The translations under genes were made by a program, and so were the position numbers. A stretch of 64,000 bases of DNA from Cytophagales bacterium. GTDB lineage: Bacteria; Bacteroidota; Bacteroidia; Cytophagales; Cyclobacteriaceae. Position 1 is the stretch's first letter. Each line of letters opens with the position of its first letter. The notes under the pieces are model-generated. The model made no database searches. It was not told the origin of the DNA and saw only the letters and a list, made by a program, of their open reading frames with translations. Of this stretch, positions 9,786-17,929 are shown in pieces. Location: contig JAKSDQ010000214.1 of NCBI GenBank assembly GCA_022360015.1, positions 62,001-126,000 of the forward strand, written 5' to 3'.

Positions 9786-9822
9786 GTGAGCCAGTAATCG
9801 GTGGTTAAATTGTCCGGTTTAT

Positions 9823-10134
9823 TTAATCATTTTCATCATTGGGTGGAGATAAAACCGAAATCAAATCCAAAGCATCTTTCGGATAGGCTACTTTACTGGC
9901 GAGCGACATGGCGAGGTGTGCTACGAATGTTTTTTCAATGGTTTTCTTTGAGGTCATTTCACCGAGTTTTGTCAGGTTTTTCAACTTTTCCATCACCTCA
10001 TCAAGGGCTGCTTCCAGCTCTTCCGAGCTGCCCCCAAAAGCATTGAGTACATTCCCTCTTAGTTCCTCTATAAATGCTAATTTTTCTTTTATTGTTAAAC
10101 TTTGCTTCATGCAATTCAAATGAAGAAGGGACAT
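9823..10134 (-). CDS. Small helical protein of unknown function
   Basis: A 103-residue frame; translation may instead start at the ATG 10110 (MKQSLTIKEKLAFIEELRG), giving 95 residues. I do not recognise a family. It has no signal peptide, no cysteine cluster and no membrane segment. The sequence is almost entirely predicted helix, with charged heptad-like stretches (ELEAALDEVMEKLKNL) and an acidic tail. It stands alone between the signalling island and the sulfatase, with a possible terminator downstream. Codon use and the coherent amphipathic character argue that it is real. The antisense frame over it (9801-10046, plus strand) has no protein-like features. Confidence 0.55.
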   Translation of the reverse strand: MSLLHLNCMKQSLTIKEKLAFIEELRGNVLNAFGGSSEELEAALDEVMEKLKNLTKLGEMTSKKTIEKTFVAHLAMSLASKVAYPKDALDLISVLSPPNDEND

Positions 10135-10366
10135 GTAAAATGATTCCCCAGGTGCTTGCCCCCTTATACTTTTCGTGTCGAAACCTATTAAAGTAGCCTA
10201 ATTTATTCAGTATTAGTTGTCAGGCGTTCCTTAATCGATGAAAGCGATGTTTAATTCGGTGAAATGGTTTTTTAGGGTAATGCACCTATTTCATGGGCAC
10301 ATAAATATCGACGGTCTTTTTATGTTTTTGTAAATTTTATGTGTACATTTTGAGTAAAATAGAACC

Positions 10367-11866
10367 ATGAGAAAGCTTTTTATCCTCGGGATATATTTTT
10401 TAGTGTTTTCCTGCACCCATCCCGACCCGGTTGAGAAAGAATCGGCAGAAACCGGTAAGCCTAACATTGTACTGATCGTTGCTGACGATCATGGCATGAA
10501 TGATTTAGGCTGTTATGGGAACCAGGCCATTAGTACTCCTAATCTTGACTATCTGGCATCAGAGGGCCTGCGTTTTACCAGGGCCTACAGTACTGCCCCT
10601 TCCTGTACAGCCAGTCGCTCGGTTATCCTCACCGGCCTTTACAATCATCTGAATGGACTGTATGGCCATGAGCATAGTTATCATCATTTTCGCGCTCATG
10701 ATTATTTGAAATCACTGCCTGTTTACCTTTCAGAATTAGGAGGTTATGAGACTTTAAGAATAGGTAAATATCATGTAGCTCCCGAGTCGGTTTTTAAATT
10801 TGACCGGGTTTTAAAAGCCAATGGCCGTAACCCTGTGGCTATGGCAGATACAGTGGGAAATTACCTGAAGAGTAAAAGACCTCAACCGTTTTTCCTGTAC
10901 TATTGCACGCAGGATCCGCACCGCGGCGGCGGTAAAGTAGCAAGCAACTCCTACAAGCCGGACCGCTTTGGCAACAAGGACGAGGGCTATCCGGGCGTGG
11001 AACCATTGGCTGTTTCTCCTGAAGAAACCCTTGTGCCGGAGTTTCTGCCTGAACTGCCGGAAACAAGGGCTGAGCTGGAACAATATTATCAGTCGGTCAA
11101 CCGTGTCGATCAGGGCGTTGGAAGGTTAATAGCACGTCTGAAGCAAAACCAATTGTGGGATAACAGCATCATTGTGTACATTTCAGACAACGGCATTGCC
11201 TTTCCCGGGGCCAAAACCAATATTTATGAACCTGGTATCCGATTACCCTGCCTGGTAAAAAATACCGGTAGCTACCGGAAAGGTACGGTTGTCGACGCCC
11301 TGATCAATTGGGCAGATCTTACCCCGACCTTACTGGACATGGCAGGTATCCTTCCCCGGGCGCGGGAGCAATTGACACTTTCTTTTGCCGACGTGCCGCT
11401 TAACAACCAAAACCTAAAAACGAGGTTGAAAGATTTTCATGGTTCCTCTTTCAAACCACTCCTGATGGGCGAAGAAACGACCGGAAGTGCTGAAACATAC
11501 GCTTCTCATACTTTTCATGAAATAACCATGTATTATCCCATGCGATCGGTTATCACCAAGGATTATAAGCTGATCTGGAATATCGCACACCAGTTACCTT
11601 ATCCCCACGCATCAGACCTTTGGGAGTCTGCCACGTGGCAAGGTGCTTTAAAAACAGCAAGTCAACAATACGGGCTCAGGGCAATCCACGACTACACCTT
11701 CAGACCCGAATTTGAATTATATGATTTATCCAACGATCCGCATGAAACGACTAACTTGGCCGAAAACTATCAGCATGCTGAAATATTTAATACACTGAAA
11801 GAAAAGCTTAAAAGCTTTCAGGAAAAGACCAATGACCCATGGATAAGTAAATGGAAACACGAATGA
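10367..11866 (+). CDS. Lipoprotein sulfatase, N-sulfoglucosamine sulfohydrolase-like
   Basis: A 499-residue arylsulfatase-fold enzyme. A lipobox (LVFSC, Cys16) predicts a lipid-anchored envelope protein. The N-terminal metal site is ADDHGMNDLGCYG. The formylglycine motif is C-T-A-S-R, with Cys80 to be oxidised by a sulfatase-maturing enzyme. A late metal site is VYISDNGIAFPGAKT. Co-linear segments resembling human sulfamidase (SGSH) include GxxNHLNGLYG, GKYHVAPESV, FFLYYCTQDPHRGG, YPMRSVITKDYKLIWN and ELYDLSNDPHETTNLA. That family removes sulfate from N-sulfated glucosamine; the true substrate here is unproven. No maturation enzyme lies in the window. The gene stands 150 nt before the arabinose cluster, separated by a C-free tract. 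Confidence 0.92.
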   Translation: MRKLFILGIYFLVFSCTHPDPVEKESAETGKPNIVLIVADDHGMNDLGCYGNQAISTPNLDYLASEGLRFTRAYSTAPSCTASRSVILTGLYNHLNGLYGHEHSYHHFRAHDYLKSLPVYLSELGGYETLRIGKYHVAPESVFKFDRVLKANGRNPVAMADTVGNYLKSKRPQPFFLYYCTQDPHRGGGKVASNSYKPDRFGNKDEGYPGVEPLAVSPEETLVPEFLPELPETRAELEQYYQSVNRVDQGVGRLIARLKQNQLWDNSIIVYISDNGIAFPGAKTNIYEPGIRLPCLVKNTGSYRKGTVVDALINWADLTPTLLDMAGILPRAREQLTLSFADVPLNNQNLKTRLKDFHGSSFKPLLMGEETTGSAETYASHTFHEITMYYPMRSVITKDYKLIWNIAHQLPYPHASDLWESATWQGALKTASQQYGLRAIHDYTFRPEFELYDLSNDPHETTNLAENYQHAEIFNTLKEKLKSFQEKTNDPWISKWKHE

Positions 11867-12000
11867 GTGAGTGGAGTTTGGGTTTGAGTGTGAGTTTGGG
11901 TGTGGGGATATATTGTTTTGAGGGAATGGAGTGGGGGGGAGGGAAGTTATGGGGGTGTTAGGGTTTTTGTGATAGATTGAAATTGTTAAATTTGTTTTGT
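11861..12000 (+). other. 140-nt stretch without a single cytosine, G-rich
   Basis: From the last codons of the sulfatase to just before the mutarotase gene the plus strand contains only G, T and A. It begins with TTTGGGTTTGAGTGTGAG-type repeats and continues with several runs of three to seven G (around 11895, 11913, 11932-11943, 11951). Multiple G-runs within 80 nt could allow G-quadruplexes. Its right end holds the promoter candidate at 11966-11994. Confidence 0.85.
11966..11994 (+). promoter_or_regulatory. Bacteroidota-type promoter for the mutarotase/arabinose unit
   Basis: TTTG at 11966-11969 and TAAATTTG at 11987-11994, separated by 17 nt, match the -33 TTTG / -7 TAnnTTTG consensus of this phylum. 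The predicted start of transcription is near 12001, about 16 nt before the ATG at 12017. This is a consensus match only. Confidence 0.45.
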
Positions 12001-12016
12001 CAATAATTTTTTAAAG

Positions 12017-13168
12017 ATGAAAAAATTCCAACCATTTATTTTTTGCTTATTAGCTGCACCGTTGTTCACCGCTTGTTCAACATCCGGTCAAAAGGAGGCC
12101 TCAGAGGTAATCACCGTGCAGGAGGAACCGTTTGGAGAAGCAGACGGTAAAAAGGTAACCTTGTTTACCATTTCAAACCAACAGGGGCTGAGCGTTAAAA
12201 TAACCAACTATGGTGGGATTATTACCTCTTTAATAGTTCCGGACAAAACGGGAAAACCCGGAGATGTGGTGTTGGGCTATGACAACCTTCAGGGCTATCT
12301 CGATAAGAGCCCGTACTTTGGGTCTATCATCGGCCGGTATGGTAATCGAATCGCGGGAGGTCAGTTTAGCCTGAATGACAAGACCTACGTTCTGGCCAAA
12401 AACAATAATACAAATCATTTGCATGGCGGCGTAAAGGGCTTCGATAAGGTGGTTTGGGAGGCAGAGGTGGTAAGGGAAGAAAAAGCAGTTAAACTGGTAT
12501 TGAAATATCTCAGCCCTGACGGAGAAGAAGGTTATCCGGGTAATTTGCAGGTGGAGGTAACCTACATCATCGATGAGCGCAACCAGGTAAGGATCGACTA
12601 CCGTGCCACTACCGACGCACCGACAATTGTCAATCTTACCAATCATTCCTATTTTAATTTGATAGGTGATCCTGCCCAAACGATCCTGGATCATGAACTC
12701 ATGATAAAATCCGACTATTTTTTACCTGTCGATAGTACGTTGATTCCCATGGGTGAACTTATGAAAGTAACCGGAACGCCTTTTGACTTTTCCGAATTCA
12801 GGCGTATCGGAGATAGTATCGATGTTGAGCAGACACAAATTTTACGGGGTGGGGGTTATGACCACTGCTGGGTCTTCACCAGAAGTTCAAATGATCCGGA
12901 AAATCTCGTGTCACTGTTCGATCCGTCAAGCGGAAGGCTGATGGAAGTCATCACCACCGAACCGGGTATGCAGTTTTACACCGGGAACTTTTTAGATGGC
13001 ACCATTACAGGTAAAGGAGGTGTGGCTTATAAATTTCGTTCCGCGTTATGCCTGGAAACACAGCACTACCCGGACTCGCCCAACCAACCGGATTTCCCAT
13101 CCGTAACACTGAATCCCGGGGAAGAATACTTGTCGTCAACCATTTACAGGTTTTCTATCGAACCATGA
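12017..13168 (+). CDS. Galactose mutarotase / aldose 1-epimerase lipoprotein
   Basis: A 383-residue aldose 1-epimerase that interconverts alpha and beta anomers of aldoses. A lipobox (LFTAC) at about residue 20 places it in the periplasm or on a membrane face. Family motifs: FGSIIGRYGNRIAGG, NHLHGG, the catalytic His in LTNHSYFNL, and the catalytic Glu in LCLETQHYPDSPNQPDFP. Length is the family norm (about 340) plus a leader. It heads a run of same-strand genes (36 nt to the ThuA gene, then araB, araD, araA), so its sugar is probably arabinose or galactose released outside the cell. Mutarotases of this family are promiscuous, so sugar assignment rests on context. Confidence 0.93.
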   Translation: MKKFQPFIFCLLAAPLFTACSTSGQKEASEVITVQEEPFGEADGKKVTLFTISNQQGLSVKITNYGGIITSLIVPDKTGKPGDVVLGYDNLQGYLDKSPYFGSIIGRYGNRIAGGQFSLNDKTYVLAKNNNTNHLHGGVKGFDKVVWEAEVVREEKAVKLVLKYLSPDGEEGYPGNLQVEVTYIIDERNQVRIDYRATTDAPTIVNLTNHSYFNLIGDPAQTILDHELMIKSDYFLPVDSTLIPMGELMKVTGTPFDFSEFRRIGDSIDVEQTQILRGGGYDHCWVFTRSSNDPENLVSLFDPSSGRLMEVITTEPGMQFYTGNFLDGTITGKGGVAYKFRSALCLETQHYPDSPNQPDFPSVTLNPGEEYLSSTIYRFSIEP

Positions 13169-13204
13169 CAAACCATGAAATGAAAAACCTTAAAACCCGC
13201 TGGT

Positions 13205-13942
13205 ATGAATGTTAAAAGAGCAGTAACCTATCTGATTCTGAGCCTGTTTTTACAGGGATTCATTGAATCCACAGCCGGACAGCAAATTATGGTATTCTCC
13301 AAAACCAATGGGTTCAGGCATAAATCGATTGAGCATGGGAAGGCTGCCCTGAAAAAAATGGGCGATACCGAAAAGTGGTCCGTAACTTTTACGGAAGATT
13401 CCCTGGCATTTTCACCGGACCGGCTCGAGGATCTGGATGCAATCGTCTTCCTCAACACAACCGGTAAGATTCTCGGGGACAAGGAAAAACAGGCTTTTAA
13501 GGAATATATTCAAAATGGAGGTGGTTTTGTCGGTATACATTCGGCGACTGATACGGAAAAATCATGGCCATGGTATGTAGACCTCGTTGGTGCCGCCTTT
13601 AAAAGCCACCCCAAGACCCAAAAGGCGACTGTGAAGATCGTAGATAAAAATCACCCTGCTACCGAACCGTTAAAAAGTCGTTGGACGAGAACCGACGAAT
13701 GGTATAATTTCAGGGAGCCTGTAAGAAAGCATTGCATCGTATTGGCTGAACTCGATACGGAATCGTATAAGGGGAGTGAAATGAATGGCTACCATCCCAT
13801 TGCCTGGTACCATCGGTTCCAGGGAGGCCGGGCATTTTACACCGGGCTGGGCCATACGGAGGAATCTTATGAGGAAGAGGACTTCCTAAAACATATCAAA
13901 GGAGGAATTTTGTGGGCCGCCGGGGTGGAGAAAGCCCACTGA
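13205..13942 (+). CDS. Secreted ThuA-domain protein
   Basis: A 245-residue single-domain protein with a signal peptide (about 1-25, ending near TAGQQ) and no lipobox Cys. The ThuA fold is a class-I glutamine-amidotransferase-like fold named after a Sinorhizobium trehalose-utilisation gene. Visible segments are VFSKTNGFRHKSIE, FLNTTGKIL, GGGFVGIHSATD, TDEWYNF, HPIAWYH and GRAFYTGLGHTEESY. It is clearly paralogous to the N-terminal domain of the large protein at 39.9-43.3 kb. ThuA proteins are linked to catabolism of oxidised (keto) disaccharides, but their exact reaction is not settled. It sits 36 nt after the mutarotase and 54 nt before araB, so it is probably in the arabinose transcription unit. 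Confidence 0.9.
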   Translation: MNVKRAVTYLILSLFLQGFIESTAGQQIMVFSKTNGFRHKSIEHGKAALKKMGDTEKWSVTFTEDSLAFSPDRLEDLDAIVFLNTTGKILGDKEKQAFKEYIQNGGGFVGIHSATDTEKSWPWYVDLVGAAFKSHPKTQKATVKIVDKNHPATEPLKSRWTRTDEWYNFREPVRKHCIVLAELDTESYKGSEMNGYHPIAWYHRFQGGRAFYTGLGHTEESYEEEDFLKHIKGGILWAAGVEKAH

Positions 13943-13996
13943 CTCGTATTTCCACAAAAATTTGGAATAGATCCTTTAACTGATAACTGGTAATAC

Positions 13997-15697
13997 ATGA
14001 ATAATCTGGTAATTGGCACTGACTTTGGCACAGATTCCGTCCGGGCGGTGGTAGTTAATGCGGAAAGCGGCAAAGAGTTGGCAGCAGGAGTCTCGTACTA
14101 TCATCGATGGTCTCAGAGACGTTATTGTGAACCTGCCAACAATCAATTTCGTCAACATCCTCTTGACTACCTGGAAAGCCTGGAAGAAGCCATAAAAAAG
14201 GCAGTGGGTAAATTAGAGCCTGAAGCGATTCGCCGCATAGCGGGTCTATCCGTAGACACCACCGGTTCAACACCTGTGGCGGTTAATCAAGAAGGGATAC
14301 CATTGGCCCTTTTGCCCGGATTTAAGGAGAACCCCAATGCCATGTTTATTTTATGGAAAGACCATACCGCTGTTAAAGAAGCCGAAGAGATCAATCAACT
14401 GGCCAGCCAATGGGACGTAGACTATACCAAATATGTTGGGGGTATCTATTCTTCAGAATGGTTTTGGGCAAAAATTTTACATACATTGAGGATCGATTCT
14501 GCGATCAGGGAACATGCATACAGTTGGGTAGAGCATTGTGATTGGATCCCCTACCTATTGACCGGCCAGACAGCTATTCATACCATGAAAAGAAGCAGAT
14601 GTGCTGCGGGTCACAAGGCGATGTGGCATCCGGCGTTCGGTGGACTTCCGGGGCAAGATTTTTTAGCAGCACTCGACCCGCTCCTCGATGGTATAAGACC
14701 GAAGCTGTATAAGGAAACGTATACCAGCGATCAACCCGCAGGTGTGCTGTCGGCAGAATGGGCCTCAAAGCTGGGGTTACCTGAACACGTGGTGGTAGGA
14801 GTGGGGGCTTTCGATGCGCATATGGGTGCGGTAGGTGGGGAGATCGAAAACTATCACCTTAGCAAAGTGATGGGTACATCCACCTGCGACATGCTTATAG
14901 CACCTCATAGCGATATCGGCGACAAGCTGGTCCGCGGTATATGCGGGCAGGTGGATGGTTCTATTATGCCTGATACCCTTGGCATGGAAGCAGGTCAATC
15001 TGCCTTTGGAGACGTTTATGCATGGTTTTCCAGGTTTTTGGCCTGGCCCCTTATCAAACTGACCGGAAAGTTAGCGTGGCTTAGCGACGAAAATAAACAA
15101 CGCCTGGTTAACGAGTTCACGGATGAGATGATTCCGGCACTATCTGCAGAGGCCGAAAAACTGCCCATTAATACAGAGGGGCCTGTTGCTTTGGACTGGC
15201 TTAACGGAAGAAGGACACCCGATGCCGATCAAAACCTCAAAGGCGCAATTACCGGGCTTAACCTGGGAACCGATCCTGTAATCGTCTTCAAATCACTGGT
15301 AGAAGCTACCTGCTTCGGTGCCAGGGAAATTGTTGACAGATTTGTTTCTGAGGGGGTGCCGATCAAAGGAATCATTGCCCTCGGGGGTGTGGCCAAAAAG
15401 TCTCCTTTTATCATGCAAACCATGGCAGATGTGCTTGACATGCCCCTTAAAGTTGCAAGATCCGGGCAGACCTGCGCATTGGGGGCAGCTATGTTTGCCG
15501 CAACCGTTGCGAAAATATATAATTCTGTCGATGAAGCTAAAAATCATATGGGAGCAGGCTTTGAAAAGGTTTACCATCCTGTTCCAGCCAATGTAGAAAA
15601 ATACAAGTTATTACATCAGCGTTACAAAGCACTTGGAAAATTTGTTGAAGCTGAAAACAAGAAAACCTCAAGACAAAAAATGACTATCAATGAGTAA
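13997..15697 (+). CDS. araB: Ribulokinase
   Basis: A 566-residue FGGY-family kinase that phosphorylates L-ribulose to L-ribulose 5-phosphate using ATP. The N-terminal ATP-binding segment is IGTDFGTDSVRAVVV. Further family marks are SVDTTGSTPVAV, WKDHTA, KVMGTSTCDML and a C-terminal GGVAKKSPFIMQ. Length agrees with E. coli AraB. Its stop overlaps the araD start by 8 nt (15690-15697), a sign of translational coupling. No AraC- or GntR-type regulator lies beside the cluster, so control is likely through the promoter upstream of the mutarotase or a distant factor. Confidence 0.97.
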   Translation: MNNLVIGTDFGTDSVRAVVVNAESGKELAAGVSYYHRWSQRRYCEPANNQFRQHPLDYLESLEEAIKKAVGKLEPEAIRRIAGLSVDTTGSTPVAVNQEGIPLALLPGFKENPNAMFILWKDHTAVKEAEEINQLASQWDVDYTKYVGGIYSSEWFWAKILHTLRIDSAIREHAYSWVEHCDWIPYLLTGQTAIHTMKRSRCAAGHKAMWHPAFGGLPGQDFLAALDPLLDGIRPKLYKETYTSDQPAGVLSAEWASKLGLPEHVVVGVGAFDAHMGAVGGEIENYHLSKVMGTSTCDMLIAPHSDIGDKLVRGICGQVDGSIMPDTLGMEAGQSAFGDVYAWFSRFLAWPLIKLTGKLAWLSDENKQRLVNEFTDEMIPALSAEAEKLPINTEGPVALDWLNGRRTPDADQNLKGAITGLNLGTDPVIVFKSLVEATCFGAREIVDRFVSEGVPIKGIIALGGVAKKSPFIMQTMADVLDMPLKVARSGQTCALGAAMFAATVAKIYNSVDEAKNHMGAGFEKVYHPVPANVEKYKLLHQRYKALGKFVEAENKKTSRQKMTINE

Positions 15698-16391
15698 ATA
15701 CAAGTTGCTGAAAGAAGAAGCTTATGAGTGCAACAGGCAGCTTCCTGAACTGGGCCTGGTCATTTTTACCTTTGGAAATGCCAGTGTGGTAAGCAGGGAA
15801 AATAGTGTATTTGCCATAAAGCCGAGTGGTGTACCTTATAAAGCGCTGAAACCGGAAGATATGGTCATTGTGGATTTCGATAACAATGTGGTGGAAGGAA
15901 ACCTGAGACCCTCGTCCGATACGAAAACCCATGCGGTTTTGTATCGGCAATGGGATGGCATTGGAGGCATTGTTCATACCCATTCCACCTATGCCACCGC
16001 CTGGGCCCAGGCCCAAATGGATATTCCAATATTGGGCACCACCCATGCCGACCATCTCACTGTGGATATTCCCTGTGCCCCTGTAATGCGTGACGAGATG
16101 ATTAAAGGAGATTACGAACGGGAAACCGGCTTTCAGATCATTAATGCCCTGAAGGATAAAAACCTGTCACACCTTGAAGTCGAGATGATACTGATCGCCA
16201 ATCATGCCCCGTTTTCATGGGGGGAGAGTGGTCAAAAAGCAGTATACAACAGTGCCGTTTTGGAAGAAATTGCCAGGATGGCTGCCATTACTATGCAAAT
16301 TAACGGCAAGGCACCGAAGTTGAAGGAAACGCTTATAGAGAAACACTTTCAGAGAAAACACGGTGCAGATGCCTATTACGGTCAGCAGTAG
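15690..16391 (+). CDS. araD: L-ribulose-5-phosphate 4-epimerase
   Basis: A 233-residue class II aldolase/adducin-fold enzyme that converts L-ribulose 5-phosphate to D-xylulose 5-phosphate, the entry to the pentose phosphate pathway. The zinc-binding HTHS motif is in VHTHSTYATAWAQA, with a further His in the segment ILIANHAPFSWG. The substrate loop GNASVVSRE and PSGV are present. Length matches the family (about 231). It overlaps araB by 8 nt and precedes araA by 50 nt, so the order is araB-araD-araA. Confidence 0.97.
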   Translation: MSKYKLLKEEAYECNRQLPELGLVIFTFGNASVVSRENSVFAIKPSGVPYKALKPEDMVIVDFDNNVVEGNLRPSSDTKTHAVLYRQWDGIGGIVHTHSTYATAWAQAQMDIPILGTTHADHLTVDIPCAPVMRDEMIKGDYERETGFQIINALKDKNLSHLEVEMILIANHAPFSWGESGQKAVYNSAVLEEIARMAAITMQINGKAPKLKETLIEKHFQRKHGADAYYGQQ

Positions 16392-16441
16392 CTAAAAGCC
16401 GTCATCTTCAAAGTTTACAATTTAAAAAGCTATAGTTAAAT

Positions 16442-17929
16442 ATGATAGACTTAAAAGGCTTCGAAGTATGGTTCATAACCGGTAGCCAGCATTTGCACGG
16501 AGAAAAAACATTGAGGCAGGTACAGGAACACGCCCTTACGGTGGCCTCATCACTTCATAACAGCGAAAAGATTCCGGTAAAAGTGATTTCTAAGCCGGTA
16601 CTGACCACGCGCGAGGCTATCTGCCAGGTTATCCTGGAAGCTAATGCCAGTGTTTCCTGCATTGGATTGATCGCCTGGATGCATACCTTTTCCCCTGCCA
16701 AAATGTGGATCGCCGGGCTCAAAGCACTGCAGAAACCGTTGCTGCACCTGCATACACAATTTAACCGCGATATTCCCTGGTCTTCCATCGACATGGATTT
16801 CATGAATTTGAATCAGTCCGCCCATGGAGGACGGGAATTCGGATACATGATGTCGAGAATGAAAATAAAAAGAAAGGTTGTGGTGGGGCACTGGCAGGAG
16901 CCGGAGTTGCAGGAAAAAATAGCGGTCTGGATGCGGGCTGCCTGTGGCTGGCATGATGCGCAGGGTGCGGCATTTGCCCGGCTAGGTGATAATATGCGTC
17001 AGGTAGCAGTGACGGAAGGTGACAAGGTGGAAGCGGAAACTAAGTTGGGCTATTCGGTGAACGGCTATGGGGTAGGGGACCTCGTTTCATTTGTTGACCA
17101 GGTGGCAGATAACGACATAAACCGGCTGGTAGAAGAATATGAGGAACTGTATACCGTCTCCCCGGCAATGACAGCCAATGGCCCCGGGCGGAATTCCCTG
17201 AAAGAATGCGCCAGGATTGAAATAGGGTTAAGAGCATTTTTAAAGGAGGGTGGGTTTAAAGGCTTTACCGATACTTTTGAAAATCTGCACGGGCTGAGAC
17301 AGCTACCCGGGCTGCCGGTCCAAAGGCTTATGGCCGAGGGATATGGTTTTGGTGCCGAAGGGGACTGGAAAACCGCTGCACTGGTCAGGGCTATGAAGGT
17401 CATGGCTCACGGTTTACCCGGAGGTAATTCATTCATGGAAGATTATACTTACCACTTTCATCCGGAAAATATGAACGTGTTAGGTGCACATATGCTGGAG
17501 ATATGCAGCTCTATCGCCATGGGCAAACCATCCTGTGAAATTCATCCGCTGGGAATCGGGGGCAGGGAAGATCCGGTACGGTTGGTTTTTAATGTAGCCC
17601 CGGGTGAGGCCCTGAACGCTTCGATGATAGATTTGGGAAACCGATTCAGGCTGTTGGTTAACAAGGTGGTAGCTGTGGCCCCTGAAAACGAGTTGCCGGA
17701 ACTTCCCGTTGCCAGGGTATTATGGAAACCCCTCCCGGACCTGAAAACCGCCGCTACTGCCTGGATTTTGGCCGGCGGGGCGCATCATACCTGCTTTAGT
17801 CAGAATCTGACAACCGAGTATCTCGAAGACTTTTCGGACATGGCGGATATCGAGTTTATTAAAATTGATCAAAGTACTGATTTGTATCATTTTAAGAATG
17901 AACTGAGATGGAATGAAGCGGCTTTTTAA
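16442..17929 (+). CDS. araA: L-arabinose isomerase
   Basis: A 495-residue enzyme (E. coli: 500) that isomerises L-arabinose to L-ribulose using Mn2+. Diagnostic segments: [13 protein letters not shown] at the N-terminus, [15 protein letters not shown], and [22 protein letters not shown] with the metal-binding His and Glu residues. It is the last gene of the probable arabinose unit. It ends tail-to-tail with the TonB receptor gene: the two stop codons share bases 17926-17929, leaving no space for a terminator. Confidence 0.97.
   Translation: MIDLKGFEVWFITGSQHLHGEKTLRQVQEHALTVASSLHNSEKIPVKVISKPVLTTREAICQVILEANASVSCIGLIAWMHTFSPAKMWIAGLKALQKPLLHLHTQFNRDIPWSSIDMDFMNLNQSAHGGREFGYMMSRMKIKRKVVVGHWQEPELQEKIAVWMRAACGWHDAQGAAFARLGDNMRQVAVTEGDKVEAETKLGYSVNGYGVGDLVSFVDQVADNDINRLVEEYEELYTVSPAMTANGPGRNSLKECARIEIGLRAFLKEGGFKGFTDTFENLHGLRQLPGLPVQRLMAEGYGFGAEGDWKTAALVRAMKVMAHGLPGGNSFMEDYTYHFHPENMNVLGAHMLEICSSIAMGKPSCEIHPLGIGGREDPVRLVFNVAPGEALNASMIDLGNRFRLLVNKVVAVAPENELPELPVARVLWKPLPDLKTAATAWILAGGAHHTCFSQNLTTEYLEDFSDMADIEFIKIDQSTDLYHFKNELRWNEAAF

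Noticed and set aside
12230..12694. 154-residue open frame on the minus strand
   Set aside because: Antisense to the mutarotase gene; translation has no recognisable domain.
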